DNA of 64,000 nt from assembly GCA_963708855.1 (NCBI GenBank), contig CAVPUM010000009.1:62001-126000 (forward strand), given 5' to 3'. The notes under the pieces were generated by a model. It saw nothing but the letters and a program-made list of their open reading frames with translations, was not told the origin of the DNA and ran no database searches. The DNA comes from CAIWHR01 sp963708855. Its GTDB lineage: Bacteria; Pseudomonadota; Gammaproteobacteria; Burkholderiales; Casimicrobiaceae. Of this stretch, positions 48,368-56,427 are shown piece after piece; the first letter of the stretch is position 1, and each line of letters starts with the position of its first letter. The translations under genes were made by a program, and so were the position numbers.

Positions 48368-48871
48368 CTACCCGCGCAGGCGCGGGGGACCGGCGTCGGC
48401 AGCCTCGCGGCCGTGGAACATCCGCCCGATGTTGGCCCAGTACGCAGCCGCCTCGCACATCGGGCACGCGCGCGAGCTTCCGAAAAGCTCGCATTCTGCC
48501 AGATCCCGGCTGGCGAGACGTCTCGCCGCCACTCGAATCGCGACCATTTCGGCATGGGCCGTGGGGTCACGATCGGTGATGACCGCCGATACCCCTTCAC
48601 CGACGATCTCGCCTTTGCGCACGACGACGGCACCGTAGGGTTGATCGCCGCGCCGGACGGCCTCGTCGCGCAGGGCCAGCGCGCGTGCGGCGAACGCCGC
48701 GCGGTCCCGCGGGGCGGGTGCGGCCGGGCCGATGGCGGAATCGCCGCCGGAGGGCTGTGCGCGCAATGCGTTCGCGCAGAAGAGGAAGACGGCGCTTACA
48801 GGCCATGCCAGCACCTGCCGGCGGCGCCAGCGGGTGACGACCGGCTGTGGTGGCTCGACCGAGTCCTGCAT
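48368..48871 (-). CDS. exported nucleoside/nucleobase deaminase-fold protein
   Basis: Zinc deaminase of the cytidine/guanine/tRNA-adenosine deaminase superfamily. The zinc and catalytic motifs are PTAHAEMVAIR (about residue 107) and RACPMCEAA (about 136). The N-terminus carries a twin-arginine-like signal (WRRRQVLAWPVSAVFLFCAN), so it is probably periplasmic, unusual for this superfamily. 167 residues from ATG 48871, four bases after aceK. Confidence 0.78.
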   Translation of the reverse strand: MQDSVEPPQPVVTRWRRRQVLAWPVSAVFLFCANALRAQPSGGDSAIGPAAPAPRDRAAFAARALALRDEAVRRGDQPYGAVVVRKGEIVGEGVSAVITDRDPTAHAEMVAIRVAARRLASRDLAECELFGSSRACPMCEAAAYWANIGRMFHGREAADAGPPRLRG

Positions 48872-48875
48872 GGCA

Positions 48876-50690
48876 TCAATCCATGGCGCCGGCCGACACC
48901 CGCGGCGCCGCGGGCGGTGGAAAACGCACTGCGTCCGGGTAGGACAGGACCTCGACGAGCCGGCCGGTCCGGATCTTCGCCTGCATGGCCTGCCACCAGC
49001 CGGCGTCGAGCAGATCGGCGTGCACGGACAGGAAGCAGGCGCGGGTCTTGGGGTCGGTCAGCAGGAACGTCTCGAACTCCTCGGGAAACACGTCGTGCCG
49101 CCCGACGGGGTACCAGACGTCGTCGGACATGTCGTCCCATCCGGGTGGCGGCGGCGGGATCTTGCGGAAATGGCAGGCGGTGAGGTACTCGATCTCGTCG
49201 TAGTCGTAGAAGACGACGCGCCCGAACCGCGTCACGCCGAAGTTCTTGAACAGCAGGTCGCCGGCGAAGATGTTGACCGCGGCCAGCTCCTTCAGCGCAT
49301 CGCCGTATTCGCGCATCGCGTGCGCGCGCTGCGCGTCGTCCGCGTGCTCGAGATAGATGTTGAGCGGAATCATCCGCCGTTCGATGTACAGGTGCTTGAC
49401 GACGACGTGGTCGCGGTCGAACTCGATGACCGAGGGCGCCACGGCCGCGAGTTCGGCGATCAGCTCATCGGAGAAGCGGCCGCGGGGGAACGCGACATCC
49501 GAGTATTCCAGGATGTCGGTCATGCGCCCGACGCGGTCGTGGTGCTTGACGAGCCAGTACTGCTGCTTCACCTTCTGCCGGTCCGTTTCCTTCGACGCGG
49601 CGATCTTGTCGCGGATCACCTTGAACACGTACGGGTACGAAGGCAGCGTGAACACCGACATCACGAGGCCCTTGATGCCGGGCGCGATGACGAACTTGTC
49701 GCGCGAGTGCCGCAGGTGGTGCAGGAAGTCGCGGAAGAAGAAATTCTTGCCCGCCTTCTGCAGTCCGACCATCGTGTAGAGCTCCGCCGCCGTCTTGTCC
49801 GGCAGGATCGCGCGCAGGAAGTCGACATAGGCGGAAGGCACTTCCATGTCGACCAGGAAGTAGGCGCGGTTCGCCGAGAACAGGATCGCGAGATCGGCGT
49901 CGTCCATGATGAGCGCGTCGAAATAGAGCTTCCCTGCGGCATCGTGCTTGATCGGCACGACGAACGGATAGGTATGCACGCCGTTGACGACGCGCCCGAC
50001 GATGTAAGCGGTCTGATTGCGGAAGAACGGCGACGACAGGACCTGGATCTGGTGATTGGATTCAAGGCGGAACGGCCGGGGATGGCGCCGGCGAAATGCC
50101 GCGAGCACGTGGCGCAGGTCGGCGCCGAAATCGCCGAAGCGGCGCTCGAACCCGAAGTCGAGCACGATGTCGATCAGCGCATGGCGCAGTCCCTGCTGCA
50201 GCGGGTAGTAGCTGCGATACGACGGCGGATCGGCGTCGATGTGCTCGGTGGAGATGGTCGGGCGCACGAAGATGAAACGGTTGTGGAAGTAACCGCGTTG
50301 CAGCGTCTTCACCGAGACGGAGTTGAAGAACGTCTCCGCGCACTCCGGCTGCTTGTGGTCGATGAGAAGGCCGATGTAGTTGAGTTTTACCTGCTCCCAA
50401 AGTGTCTCGCCGCCGTCGCCTTCCAGGCCGCCGAATGCGTACTTGCGCTCGATGTTCTCCGCGGTCTCCAGGACGCGGCGGTCGTAGAAGTCGATCCTGT
50501 CGCGTGCCACGTGCTGGATGGCGAGCCAGTTGCCTGCCTCGAAGTGCCGCTTGGCCGCGCGCGCGCACTCGCGGAATACGGCGTAGTGGCGGTCGAACCC
50601 CTCGCGCAGCATGCGGGCGATGCCGCGGGCCTGGTCGGCGACGGCGTCGTTCGGGGCCGTCGTGACGGCGGAGAGGATCGGTGTGGCCAT
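48876..50690 (-). CDS. aceK: isocitrate dehydrogenase kinase/phosphatase
   Basis: Bifunctional enzyme that switches isocitrate dehydrogenase off and on, controlling the split between the Krebs cycle and the glyoxylate shunt. Landmarks: YFLVDMEVPSAYVDFLRAIL, FVIAPGIKGLVMSVFTLPSY (the ATP-binding region), VFKVIRDKIAASKE and GDLLFKNFGVTRFGRVVFYD (the catalytic loop with metal-binding Asn/Asp). 604 residues, intact. It fits a lifestyle using acetate or acetyl-CoA-yielding substrates such as those handled by the bkd and acetoacetyl-CoA synthetase genes. Confidence 0.97.
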   Translation of the reverse strand: MATPILSAVTTAPNDAVADQARGIARMLREGFDRHYAVFRECARAAKRHFEAGNWLAIQHVARDRIDFYDRRVLETAENIERKYAFGGLEGDGGETLWEQVKLNYIGLLIDHKQPECAETFFNSVSVKTLQRGYFHNRFIFVRPTISTEHIDADPPSYRSYYPLQQGLRHALIDIVLDFGFERRFGDFGADLRHVLAAFRRRHPRPFRLESNHQIQVLSSPFFRNQTAYIVGRVVNGVHTYPFVVPIKHDAAGKLYFDALIMDDADLAILFSANRAYFLVDMEVPSAYVDFLRAILPDKTAAELYTMVGLQKAGKNFFFRDFLHHLRHSRDKFVIAPGIKGLVMSVFTLPSYPYVFKVIRDKIAASKETDRQKVKQQYWLVKHHDRVGRMTDILEYSDVAFPRGRFSDELIAELAAVAPSVIEFDRDHVVVKHLYIERRMIPLNIYLEHADDAQRAHAMREYGDALKELAAVNIFAGDLLFKNFGVTRFGRVVFYDYDEIEYLTACHFRKIPPPPPGWDDMSDDVWYPVGRHDVFPEEFETFLLTDPKTRACFLSVHADLLDAGWWQAMQAKIRTGRLVEVLSYPDAVRFPPPAAPRVSAGAMD

Positions 50691-50711
50691 CGCCAGGTCG
50701 GGCCGAATCCG

Positions 50712-51623
50712 TCAACCGAAGGTGTTGCAGCGCCGCATGTCGCCCGAATCCAGTCCTGTCCGGAACCAGCGCAGACGCTGCTCCGCGCTGCCATGCGTGA
50801 ACGACTCGGGCACGACGTAGCCTTGCGAGCGCTTCTGGATCGCGTCGTCGCCGACGGCGGCGGCCGCGCGGAAGCCCTCCTCGAGGTCGCCCGCCTCGAG
50901 CAGGTTCCTGCGCTGAGCGAAGTGGCCCCAGATTCCGGCATAGCAATCCGCTTGCAACTCCAGGCGCACGGACAGGTCGTTGCGCCCGCGCGCGTCCGTC
51001 CGCTGCATCTGCTGGTCCACCTTGCGCATCGTTCCGGTCAGGTTTTGCACATGGTGGCCGACTTCATGCGCGATCACGTAGGCCTGCGCGAAATCACCGG
51101 GGGCGCCGAACCGTCGTGACAGCTCATTGAAGAACGCGCTGTCGAGGTAAAGGTGGCGGTCGGCCGAGCAGTAGAACGGCCCGGCGGACGCCGAGGCGCG
51201 CCCGCAGGCGGATTGCGTGGCTTGCCTGAACAGCACGAGGCGCGGCGGCTCGTAGCGCGCGCCCATCGTCTTGAACACCGACTCCCACACGTCTTCGGTG
51301 TCGCCGAGAACGGCAGCAACGAAGTCCTTCGCGGGATCCTTTGGCGCGCCGGTCGCGCGTGGCTGCCCCGGTGTCGGAGACGGCTGCGGTCCATAGCCCG
51401 GTTCGGGCGCTTGCCGGGACTCCGGTGGCGCCGACGGGCCGCCGCTTTCGAGCATCCCGATCATTTCGAGCGGGTTTACACCGAAGATCAGGCTGGCGAT
51501 CACGATGACGACCAGGGCGCCGCCACCGAGCTTCATCCCGCCCCCGCCGAACGATCGGCCTCCGGGATCCGCGGCAGTGCGGTCGTCCACGTTGTCGCTC
51601 TTGCGAAAATCGCCCCAACGCAT
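50712..51623 (-). CDS. YpfJ-family neutral zinc metallopeptidase
   Basis: Single-span membrane-anchored protein (ALVVIVIASLIFGVNPLEMI, about residues 36-55) with a Pro-rich spacer and a putative zincin domain with HEVGHHVQNLTG (about 185) and RLELQADCYAGIWGH. 303 residues, intact. The family (YpfJ/KPN_02809) has no firm function. Confidence 0.92.
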   Translation of the reverse strand: MRWGDFRKSDNVDDRTAADPGGRSFGGGGMKLGGGALVVIVIASLIFGVNPLEMIGMLESGGPSAPPESRQAPEPGYGPQPSPTPGQPRATGAPKDPAKDFVAAVLGDTEDVWESVFKTMGARYEPPRLVLFRQATQSACGRASASAGPFYCSADRHLYLDSAFFNELSRRFGAPGDFAQAYVIAHEVGHHVQNLTGTMRKVDQQMQRTDARGRNDLSVRLELQADCYAGIWGHFAQRRNLLEAGDLEEGFRAAAAVGDDAIQKRSQGYVVPESFTHGSAEQRLRWFRTGLDSGDMRRCNTFG

Positions 51624-51650
51624 GCTCGATGCTCCCCGGTTGCCCGCGCG

Positions 51651-52769
51651 CTACGGCCTCAGCGCCCGGTACAGAAACGGCAGGCTCACGTCCATCCGGT
51701 AGTCGACGTCCGAGTGATTGTCGTCGAATTCCTCGTACAGGTGACGGATGCCGGCCTCGGCCAGCCGCAGCGACAGCAGCCGGGTGCCGTAGTGGATGTG
51801 ATACTGGTCGCGCCAGCCGCAGTCGATGTAGATCCCTTTGAGCGTGCGCAGGCTCGCCGCGTGCCTGCCGACCAGCAGGATCGGATCGTGCTTGAGCCAG
51901 GCCCGCCACCGCGCGTCGAGCTTCTCGCCGGTCTCCAGATTGAACGGCAGACGGAACCCCAGCGGCGCCCTGGGGTCCGGGTCGTAGGTCGCCGCCATGC
52001 ACACGTTCATGATCACGTGTACCTCGGCATGCGACAGCTTCTCCTTCTTCCAGACGGCCTCGAGAAAGCGTTTGACGCGTCCGTCGTCGCAGCCTTCGGC
52101 CAGCCCCTTGCGCGTCCGCGTTTCCGCGAGCACGTTGTACGCGCCCTCCACGCGCTTCGGCTCGCGGTACTTCGCGAGCTCGTTCAGCGTGTTCGGCCAG
52201 TCGTGGTGGTAGACGAAGTCGAAGCAGGCATCGCCCGAGTGATCCGCGATGGCGCCCCAGTGTTTCGCGTAGCGCATGCCGTGAATGATTGCACCGTAGC
52301 CGCCGGAGGACTTGCCGAAGCAACCGCGATGCTCGCGCGAGGCGAGCGTCCGGAACTCCCGGTCGACGAACGGGATGATCTCCCGCGTCAGGTAATCGGC
52401 GTACGCGCCGATCGCGGACGAGTTGACGTACTGATTGCCGCCGAGCGACGTGAAGCAGTCCGGGAACACCACGATGGCCGGCCCCATCTTCTTCTGGTGG
52501 ATGAGCCGCGCGACGCGCTCCGGCACGTTGTCGCCGAAGGGCTTCCAGCCGGCATGCGCCAGGCCCGAGCCGGTGAATCCGACCAGGTCGTAGAGCACCG
52601 GCAGCCGGCGGCCGCGCCCCCGGGTCGCGCCCTCGTCGTATTGCGGCGGCAACCAGACGGCGACCTTGCGCACGTGCGGATCGCCAAGCGGATTGCCCGC
52701 GAGGACCCGGGAATCGTGTTCCACGACGACGAGCGTGCCCGTGGCGAAGGTAGTGCGCTTGCGGGCCAT
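51651..52769 (-). CDS. esterase (alpha/beta-hydrolase, putative esterase family)
   Basis: A 372-residue hydrolase of the esterase D-like family. The N-terminal strand region is VVVEHDSRVLAGNPLGDP. The nucleophile Ser is in RGCFGKSSGGYGAIIHG (about residue 155), and acid and His are probably in the C-terminal EFDDNHSDVDYRM. No signal peptide. Intact; substrate unknown. Confidence 0.8.
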   Translation of the reverse strand: MARKRTTFATGTLVVVEHDSRVLAGNPLGDPHVRKVAVWLPPQYDEGATRGRGRRLPVLYDLVGFTGSGLAHAGWKPFGDNVPERVARLIHQKKMGPAIVVFPDCFTSLGGNQYVNSSAIGAYADYLTREIIPFVDREFRTLASREHRGCFGKSSGGYGAIIHGMRYAKHWGAIADHSGDACFDFVYHHDWPNTLNELAKYREPKRVEGAYNVLAETRTRKGLAEGCDDGRVKRFLEAVWKKEKLSHAEVHVIMNVCMAATYDPDPRAPLGFRLPFNLETGEKLDARWRAWLKHDPILLVGRHAASLRTLKGIYIDCGWRDQYHIHYGTRLLSLRLAEAGIRHLYEEFDDNHSDVDYRMDVSLPFLYRALRP

Positions 52770-52784
52770 TGGCAGGTTCCCCCC

Positions 52785-53246
52785 CTACGTCGCGAGCAGC
52801 AGCGAGCCTCGGCAGCGCGCAGCACCGCAGCGGCACGCGTAGGCGTCCCGGATCTTGCGGGTGATTCGGCCGTCCAGCGACAGCCGGTAGTCGTAGGTCA
52901 GTTCCTCGCCCGCCGCGATCGTGCGGCGGGCTTCGATGAACACACGGCCGTCGTCGTCTTCGAACGACTTGCAGTTCGGCGCGCACGAGTGGTTGATCCA
53001 CCGCGCGGCGTTGCCGCGGCGGCCGCCGTCGATGACGAGGCCATCGCTCGTCTCGAAGATGAAGGTGTGATGCGGATTGTCCGGATCGCTGTCGGGGCGC
53101 GCGCTGGCGATGTCCCAGGTCGTGCGCTCGCCCCGGTACTCGATGACGAGCGCACCCTTGCGGATGGTCGTCGCGGCGAACACGCCGCGACCGTGGATGG
53201 CGGAGTTGCGTACGCGGTACGCCCGGGTCGGAGTCTTTGGCTTCAT
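52785..53246 (-). CDS. SET-domain protein-lysine methyltransferase
   Basis: A compact SET protein: GRGVFAATTIRKGALVIEY (N-SET), RWINHSCAPNCKSF (the SAM and knot motif, about residues 82-95), EELTYDYRL (catalytic Tyr) and a post-SET cysteine cluster CRCGAARCRG that would bind zinc. 153 residues from the ATG at 53246; the TTG at 53276 is possible. Target unknown; related genes are common in proteobacteria. Confidence 0.87.
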   Translation of the reverse strand: MKPKTPTRAYRVRNSAIHGRGVFAATTIRKGALVIEYRGERTTWDIASARPDSDPDNPHHTFIFETSDGLVIDGGRRGNAARWINHSCAPNCKSFEDDDGRVFIEARRTIAAGEELTYDYRLSLDGRITRKIRDAYACRCGAARCRGSLLLAT

Positions 53247-53313
53247 TGGAGCGGCGACTGAGATGGATTGCGGCAATGACCGCGCGAGTGCGCGATTGTA
53301 CGCGAAGCCGCGT

Positions 53314-55017
53314 TCATGCCCGCACGGATGCGTCGTGGACGCGCCGCAGCGCGTCGCCGAACCGGGCGTGCCGCGCCAGGCCTTCGTGGAAGCGGAACTC
53401 GTCGGCGCCCTTCGCCCGCATCAGCGCGACGAGGCTCCGTTTGGCGGTCGCGGGCCAGCGCGAAAGGCCGGGCACGAGGGCAACCAGGGGAGACAGCGCG
53501 CGAAACGCGTCACGCTCCGCTGCGGGCCAGCGTTCCATGTCCCGCACGCCCAGCGCCCGGGCCGCGGCTCGCGTCGCCGCGTTTTCCGCCGCCGTGCGAT
53601 CCCCGCCGAAGCCCCGGCGAATCCAGCGGCTCACGGCGTCGCTCAGCACGCCGGGCTCGCAGTCCGGCAACGCGGCGAGCCGCAGCTCGATGTCGGAGTC
53701 GGTGAAACGGCGCAACTCGCCGATCGGCGTGCGATGCCGGGGATCCGCGCGCATGCGCGCCCATGCGTCCTCCGCCTTCTGCGCCGATCGGGGTTCGATC
53801 GGGCGAAATCCGAGCCGGTAGTAGAACCAGAACGCACCGGACTGCAACCCCTCGTTGTTGGTGCCGCCGAATTGCGACGGTTCGGCGACGAAGCGCTTCA
53901 CGCCGAAGCACTGCCGGTACACCCGCAGCACCTGCCCGAACAGCAACGCCGATTCGCCGCCCCGAAACGGCGCGAACACGTTGACGCCGATCTTGCACGT
54001 GCCGAGGAACGGCCAGCCGCCGCCATAACCGACCGGCACCCCGTTCTTGAACACCATCATCCCGACATGAGAGTCGAGCGGGCTGCGCCGGTCCGGTCGC
54101 ATCGTGTAGAGCGCGAGCGCGATGCCGCGCTCCAGTTCGTAATAGCGCACGCCGTCGGGGCAGGCGAGGGCGATGGCGTCCGTTTCGCGGCCGAGCGCTG
54201 CGAGCATGGCGCGACCGGCATCGATCACATGCAGCCGGTCGGCCGCGCAGAGGCGCCGCGGCGCGGGCAACGGGCAGTCGAGGAGCGGCCCGATATCGAC
54301 GTCGCGCTTCACGCCGCCGCGGTGAAAGAACGTGGCGGCCGGAAGACCGCGCACGTAGGTGCGCGACAGCATCGAGGCCCCGGGCCGGATGACGATGAAC
54401 GGTTGCAGCTCCTCGAACAGGTGGCCGCGCAACGCGTCATTGCAGGGCAGTCGCGCGAACGCGCGGACCAGTCCCGCGAGCCGGGAACTCCGCTTGCCCG
54501 CGCCGGCCTCGGCGACGAAATCGAGGGGCGCCGCGTCCGAAGCGGCGAGCTCGAATTCCATCGGCGCCAGCGTTTCGCCGAGGATCGACTGCGGCGCTGC
54601 GCCGTTGTCTCCGAACGAGTCGAGGTCGGCCCGGGAGGGGTAGCGTTCTACGAGCCAGCGGGCGATGTCCCAGCCGAAGCCGATCGTCACCTCCGTCCAG
54701 GCGATGCCGCTGTTGGCGAGCTTCGCCCTCGCACGCGCCGGCCCGGAGGTCATGATATTCCGCGCGGCCGCCGCGACGCGCTTCAGCTCGGCGCGGGCCA
54801 GGTCGCGCAGCGGACGCGACTCCGGATAGGCGAGCAGGCACAGCAGGCAGTCGTGGTACGCGATCAATGCGGCGGGATCGGCAATCGCGCAGGATGCCGC
54901 CGCGTCGAGGGCGCGCAGCTTGTCCGCTCCGTGCGTGCCACCGAAGCGCAGCGCAAGGTCCCGAAGCTGCCAGACGCCGTCGAGGCCGAGCAGGCGGGGC
55001 GTCGTCGACGACGGCAT
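53314..55017 (-). CDS. large protein of unknown function with a GNAT-like central segment
   Basis: A 567-residue protein I do not recognise as a named family. The N-terminal third is helical with CLLCLLAYPESRPLRDLARA (about residues 45-65). The middle (about 290-400) reads MMVFKNGVPVGYGGGWPFLG, then IGVNVFAPFRGGESALLFGQ and FWFYYRLGFRPIEP. This resembles the acceptor and CoA strands of a GNAT acetyltransferase, including a terminal F-Y-x-x-LGF motif. No signal or membrane segment. The C-terminal 150 residues are Arg/Ala-rich and helical. ATG at 55017; intact. Confidence 0.6.
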   Translation of the reverse strand: MPSSTTPRLLGLDGVWQLRDLALRFGGTHGADKLRALDAAASCAIADPAALIAYHDCLLCLLAYPESRPLRDLARAELKRVAAAARNIMTSGPARARAKLANSGIAWTEVTIGFGWDIARWLVERYPSRADLDSFGDNGAAPQSILGETLAPMEFELAASDAAPLDFVAEAGAGKRSSRLAGLVRAFARLPCNDALRGHLFEELQPFIVIRPGASMLSRTYVRGLPAATFFHRGGVKRDVDIGPLLDCPLPAPRRLCAADRLHVIDAGRAMLAALGRETDAIALACPDGVRYYELERGIALALYTMRPDRRSPLDSHVGMMVFKNGVPVGYGGGWPFLGTCKIGVNVFAPFRGGESALLFGQVLRVYRQCFGVKRFVAEPSQFGGTNNEGLQSGAFWFYYRLGFRPIEPRSAQKAEDAWARMRADPRHRTPIGELRRFTDSDIELRLAALPDCEPGVLSDAVSRWIRRGFGGDRTAAENAATRAAARALGVRDMERWPAAERDAFRALSPLVALVPGLSRWPATAKRSLVALMRAKGADEFRFHEGLARHARFGDALRRVHDASVRA

Positions 55018-55054
55018 CCGACGGCAATGCGCGCGGGACTCGTGTGCCGGTCTG

Positions 55055-55201
55055 CTATCGCCCCTTCGGGCTGGCCTTGGTCCGCGCCACGACGCGCGGC
55101 ACAACCGCCGCAGGCGGCCGACGTGCCTGCGGGAATTGCGTCTTCGGCCCGGTGTGCCCCTTGGGATTGGGATAACTGCCGCCACCCTTGCCCTTTGCCA
55201 T
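55055..55201 (-). CDS. 48-residue basic protein
   Basis: ATG at 55201 follows AAGGAGA seven bases upstream, a stronger ribosome site than most in the window. The product starts MAKGKGGGSYPNPKGHTGPK and continues with a Pro/Arg/Ala-rich tail to SPKGR. It is Gly/Lys-rich, likely disordered and nucleic-acid binding in character. I know no function. It lies 37 bases upstream of the 567-residue gene and is probably co-transcribed with it. Confidence 0.6.
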   Translation of the reverse strand: MAKGKGGGSYPNPKGHTGPKTQFPQARRPPAAVVPRVVARTKASPKGR

Positions 55202-55289
55202 CGTCGTGTCTCCTTCGTCCGCGGTTCGATCCGCCGCAGTCAATCCTACCTGTTTCCTTTCCCGCGCGGCAGGGTGCCGCGTCTCATGG

Positions 55290-55437
55290 GTGCACCCCTG
55301 GCGCTACGCGCCTTCCCTCCGAGAGGGAGCAATTCGCGCTTGGGGCGGCCCGGCGCGCTGATAGTGCACCCTTGGCGCTACGCGCCTTCCCTCCGAGAGG
55401 GAGCAATTCGCGCTTAGGGCGGCCCGGCGCGCTCATG
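55290..55437. repeat. tandem variant of repeat family A (2 x 74 bp)
   Basis: Two nearly identical 74-bp units, each GTGCACCC-TGGCGCTACGCG, CTTCCCTCCGAGAGGGAGCA (a CTCCCTCT-type hairpin) and GCGCTT-GGGCGGCCCGGCGC. The second unit ends at the TGA of the AEC transporter gene. On the minus strand its edge is the family A head MSAPGRPK but the body differs (RELLPLGGKARS). The remaining spacer to 55244 shows nothing else. Confidence 0.75.
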
Positions 55438-56374
55438 TGCCACCGATCAGCATCAGCACCACGGGCGTCGTGAACGCCGCGAGCGCGGTCGAGATGACCA
55501 GGCTCGCGGCGATCGGACCGGGCAGCGCGCCGAACTCGCGTGCCATCAGATAGACGTTGGCGCCGACCGGCATCGCGGCGAGCAGCACGATGGCTTGGGT
55601 CTCCAGCGGCGGCAGGCCGAGCAGTCGGGCGAGCGCGTAGACGGCGACCGGCTGCACCGCGAGCTTCAGCACGCAAATGGCCGTGCTCTCGCGCCAGGCT
55701 TCGCGCACGCTGAATTCGGCGAGCCCCATGCCCAGCGCTATCAGCGACAGCGGCACGGCCGCCTGTCCGATGAGGTCCAGCGTGCGGTCCGCAACGCCCG
55801 GCAGCGGCACGCCGGCCCAGCCCCACGCTGTTCCGGCGAGGATGCTGGCGACGACGGGATTGGTGACGACGTTCATCGCGGTCCCGGCGAATCCCGCGAA
55901 CGAGACCTGCCCGGTCCGCGCCCATTCGACCGACACGGTCACCAGCGACCAGAGGACCAGTGAATTGAACACGAGCACAAGCGAGACGACCGGTATCGCG
56001 GCATCGCCCAGCGTGACCTTCGCGACCGGAATGCCGAGCAGCAGCGTGTTCGCGAAAATGCCGCCGATGGCGAAGACCGACTGCGCCGCGCCGTCCATCC
56101 GGAACAGCTGGAATGCGATCAGACGGCCCAGCGCGAACACGACCAGGCCGCCGCCGAAGTAGGCGATCAGCAATCGCGCATCCACCGGCGGCAGCCGCGA
56201 GAAATCGCTCATCAGCCGGAACAGCAGGGCGGGCACCGCCACCGTGAATACGAACTGCGTCAGCGCGTCGGAGACGCTCTTCGGCCATCGGGCCCAGCGC
56301 ATGAGCGCGTAGCCCAGCCCCGCCAGCAGGAAGAGCGGCGACGTGAGCGCGACGACGTTCCAGTCCGCTTGCAT
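55433..56374 (-). CDS. AEC-family transporter
   Basis: Predicted membrane permease of the auxin-efflux-carrier superfamily (MdcF/YwkB-like organic acid or malonate transporters). About ten hydrophobic spans. Characteristic segments include FVFTVAVPALLFRLM near residue 42, NPVVASILAGTAWG, IALGMGLAEFSV and AAMPVGANVYLMAREFG. 313 residues from ATG 56374. Its stop codon lies in the family A repeat. Confidence 0.87.
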   Translation of the reverse strand: MQADWNVVALTSPLFLLAGLGYALMRWARWPKSVSDALTQFVFTVAVPALLFRLMSDFSRLPPVDARLLIAYFGGGLVVFALGRLIAFQLFRMDGAAQSVFAIGGIFANTLLLGIPVAKVTLGDAAIPVVSLVLVFNSLVLWSLVTVSVEWARTGQVSFAGFAGTAMNVVTNPVVASILAGTAWGWAGVPLPGVADRTLDLIGQAAVPLSLIALGMGLAEFSVREAWRESTAICVLKLAVQPVAVYALARLLGLPPLETQAIVLLAAMPVGANVYLMAREFGALPGPIAASLVISTALAAFTTPVVLMLIGGT

Positions 56375-56427
56375 CGCGATCTCACACGGGGCAGGGCCGC
56401 AACGGCGAAGCGCAGGGTGTAAACGCG

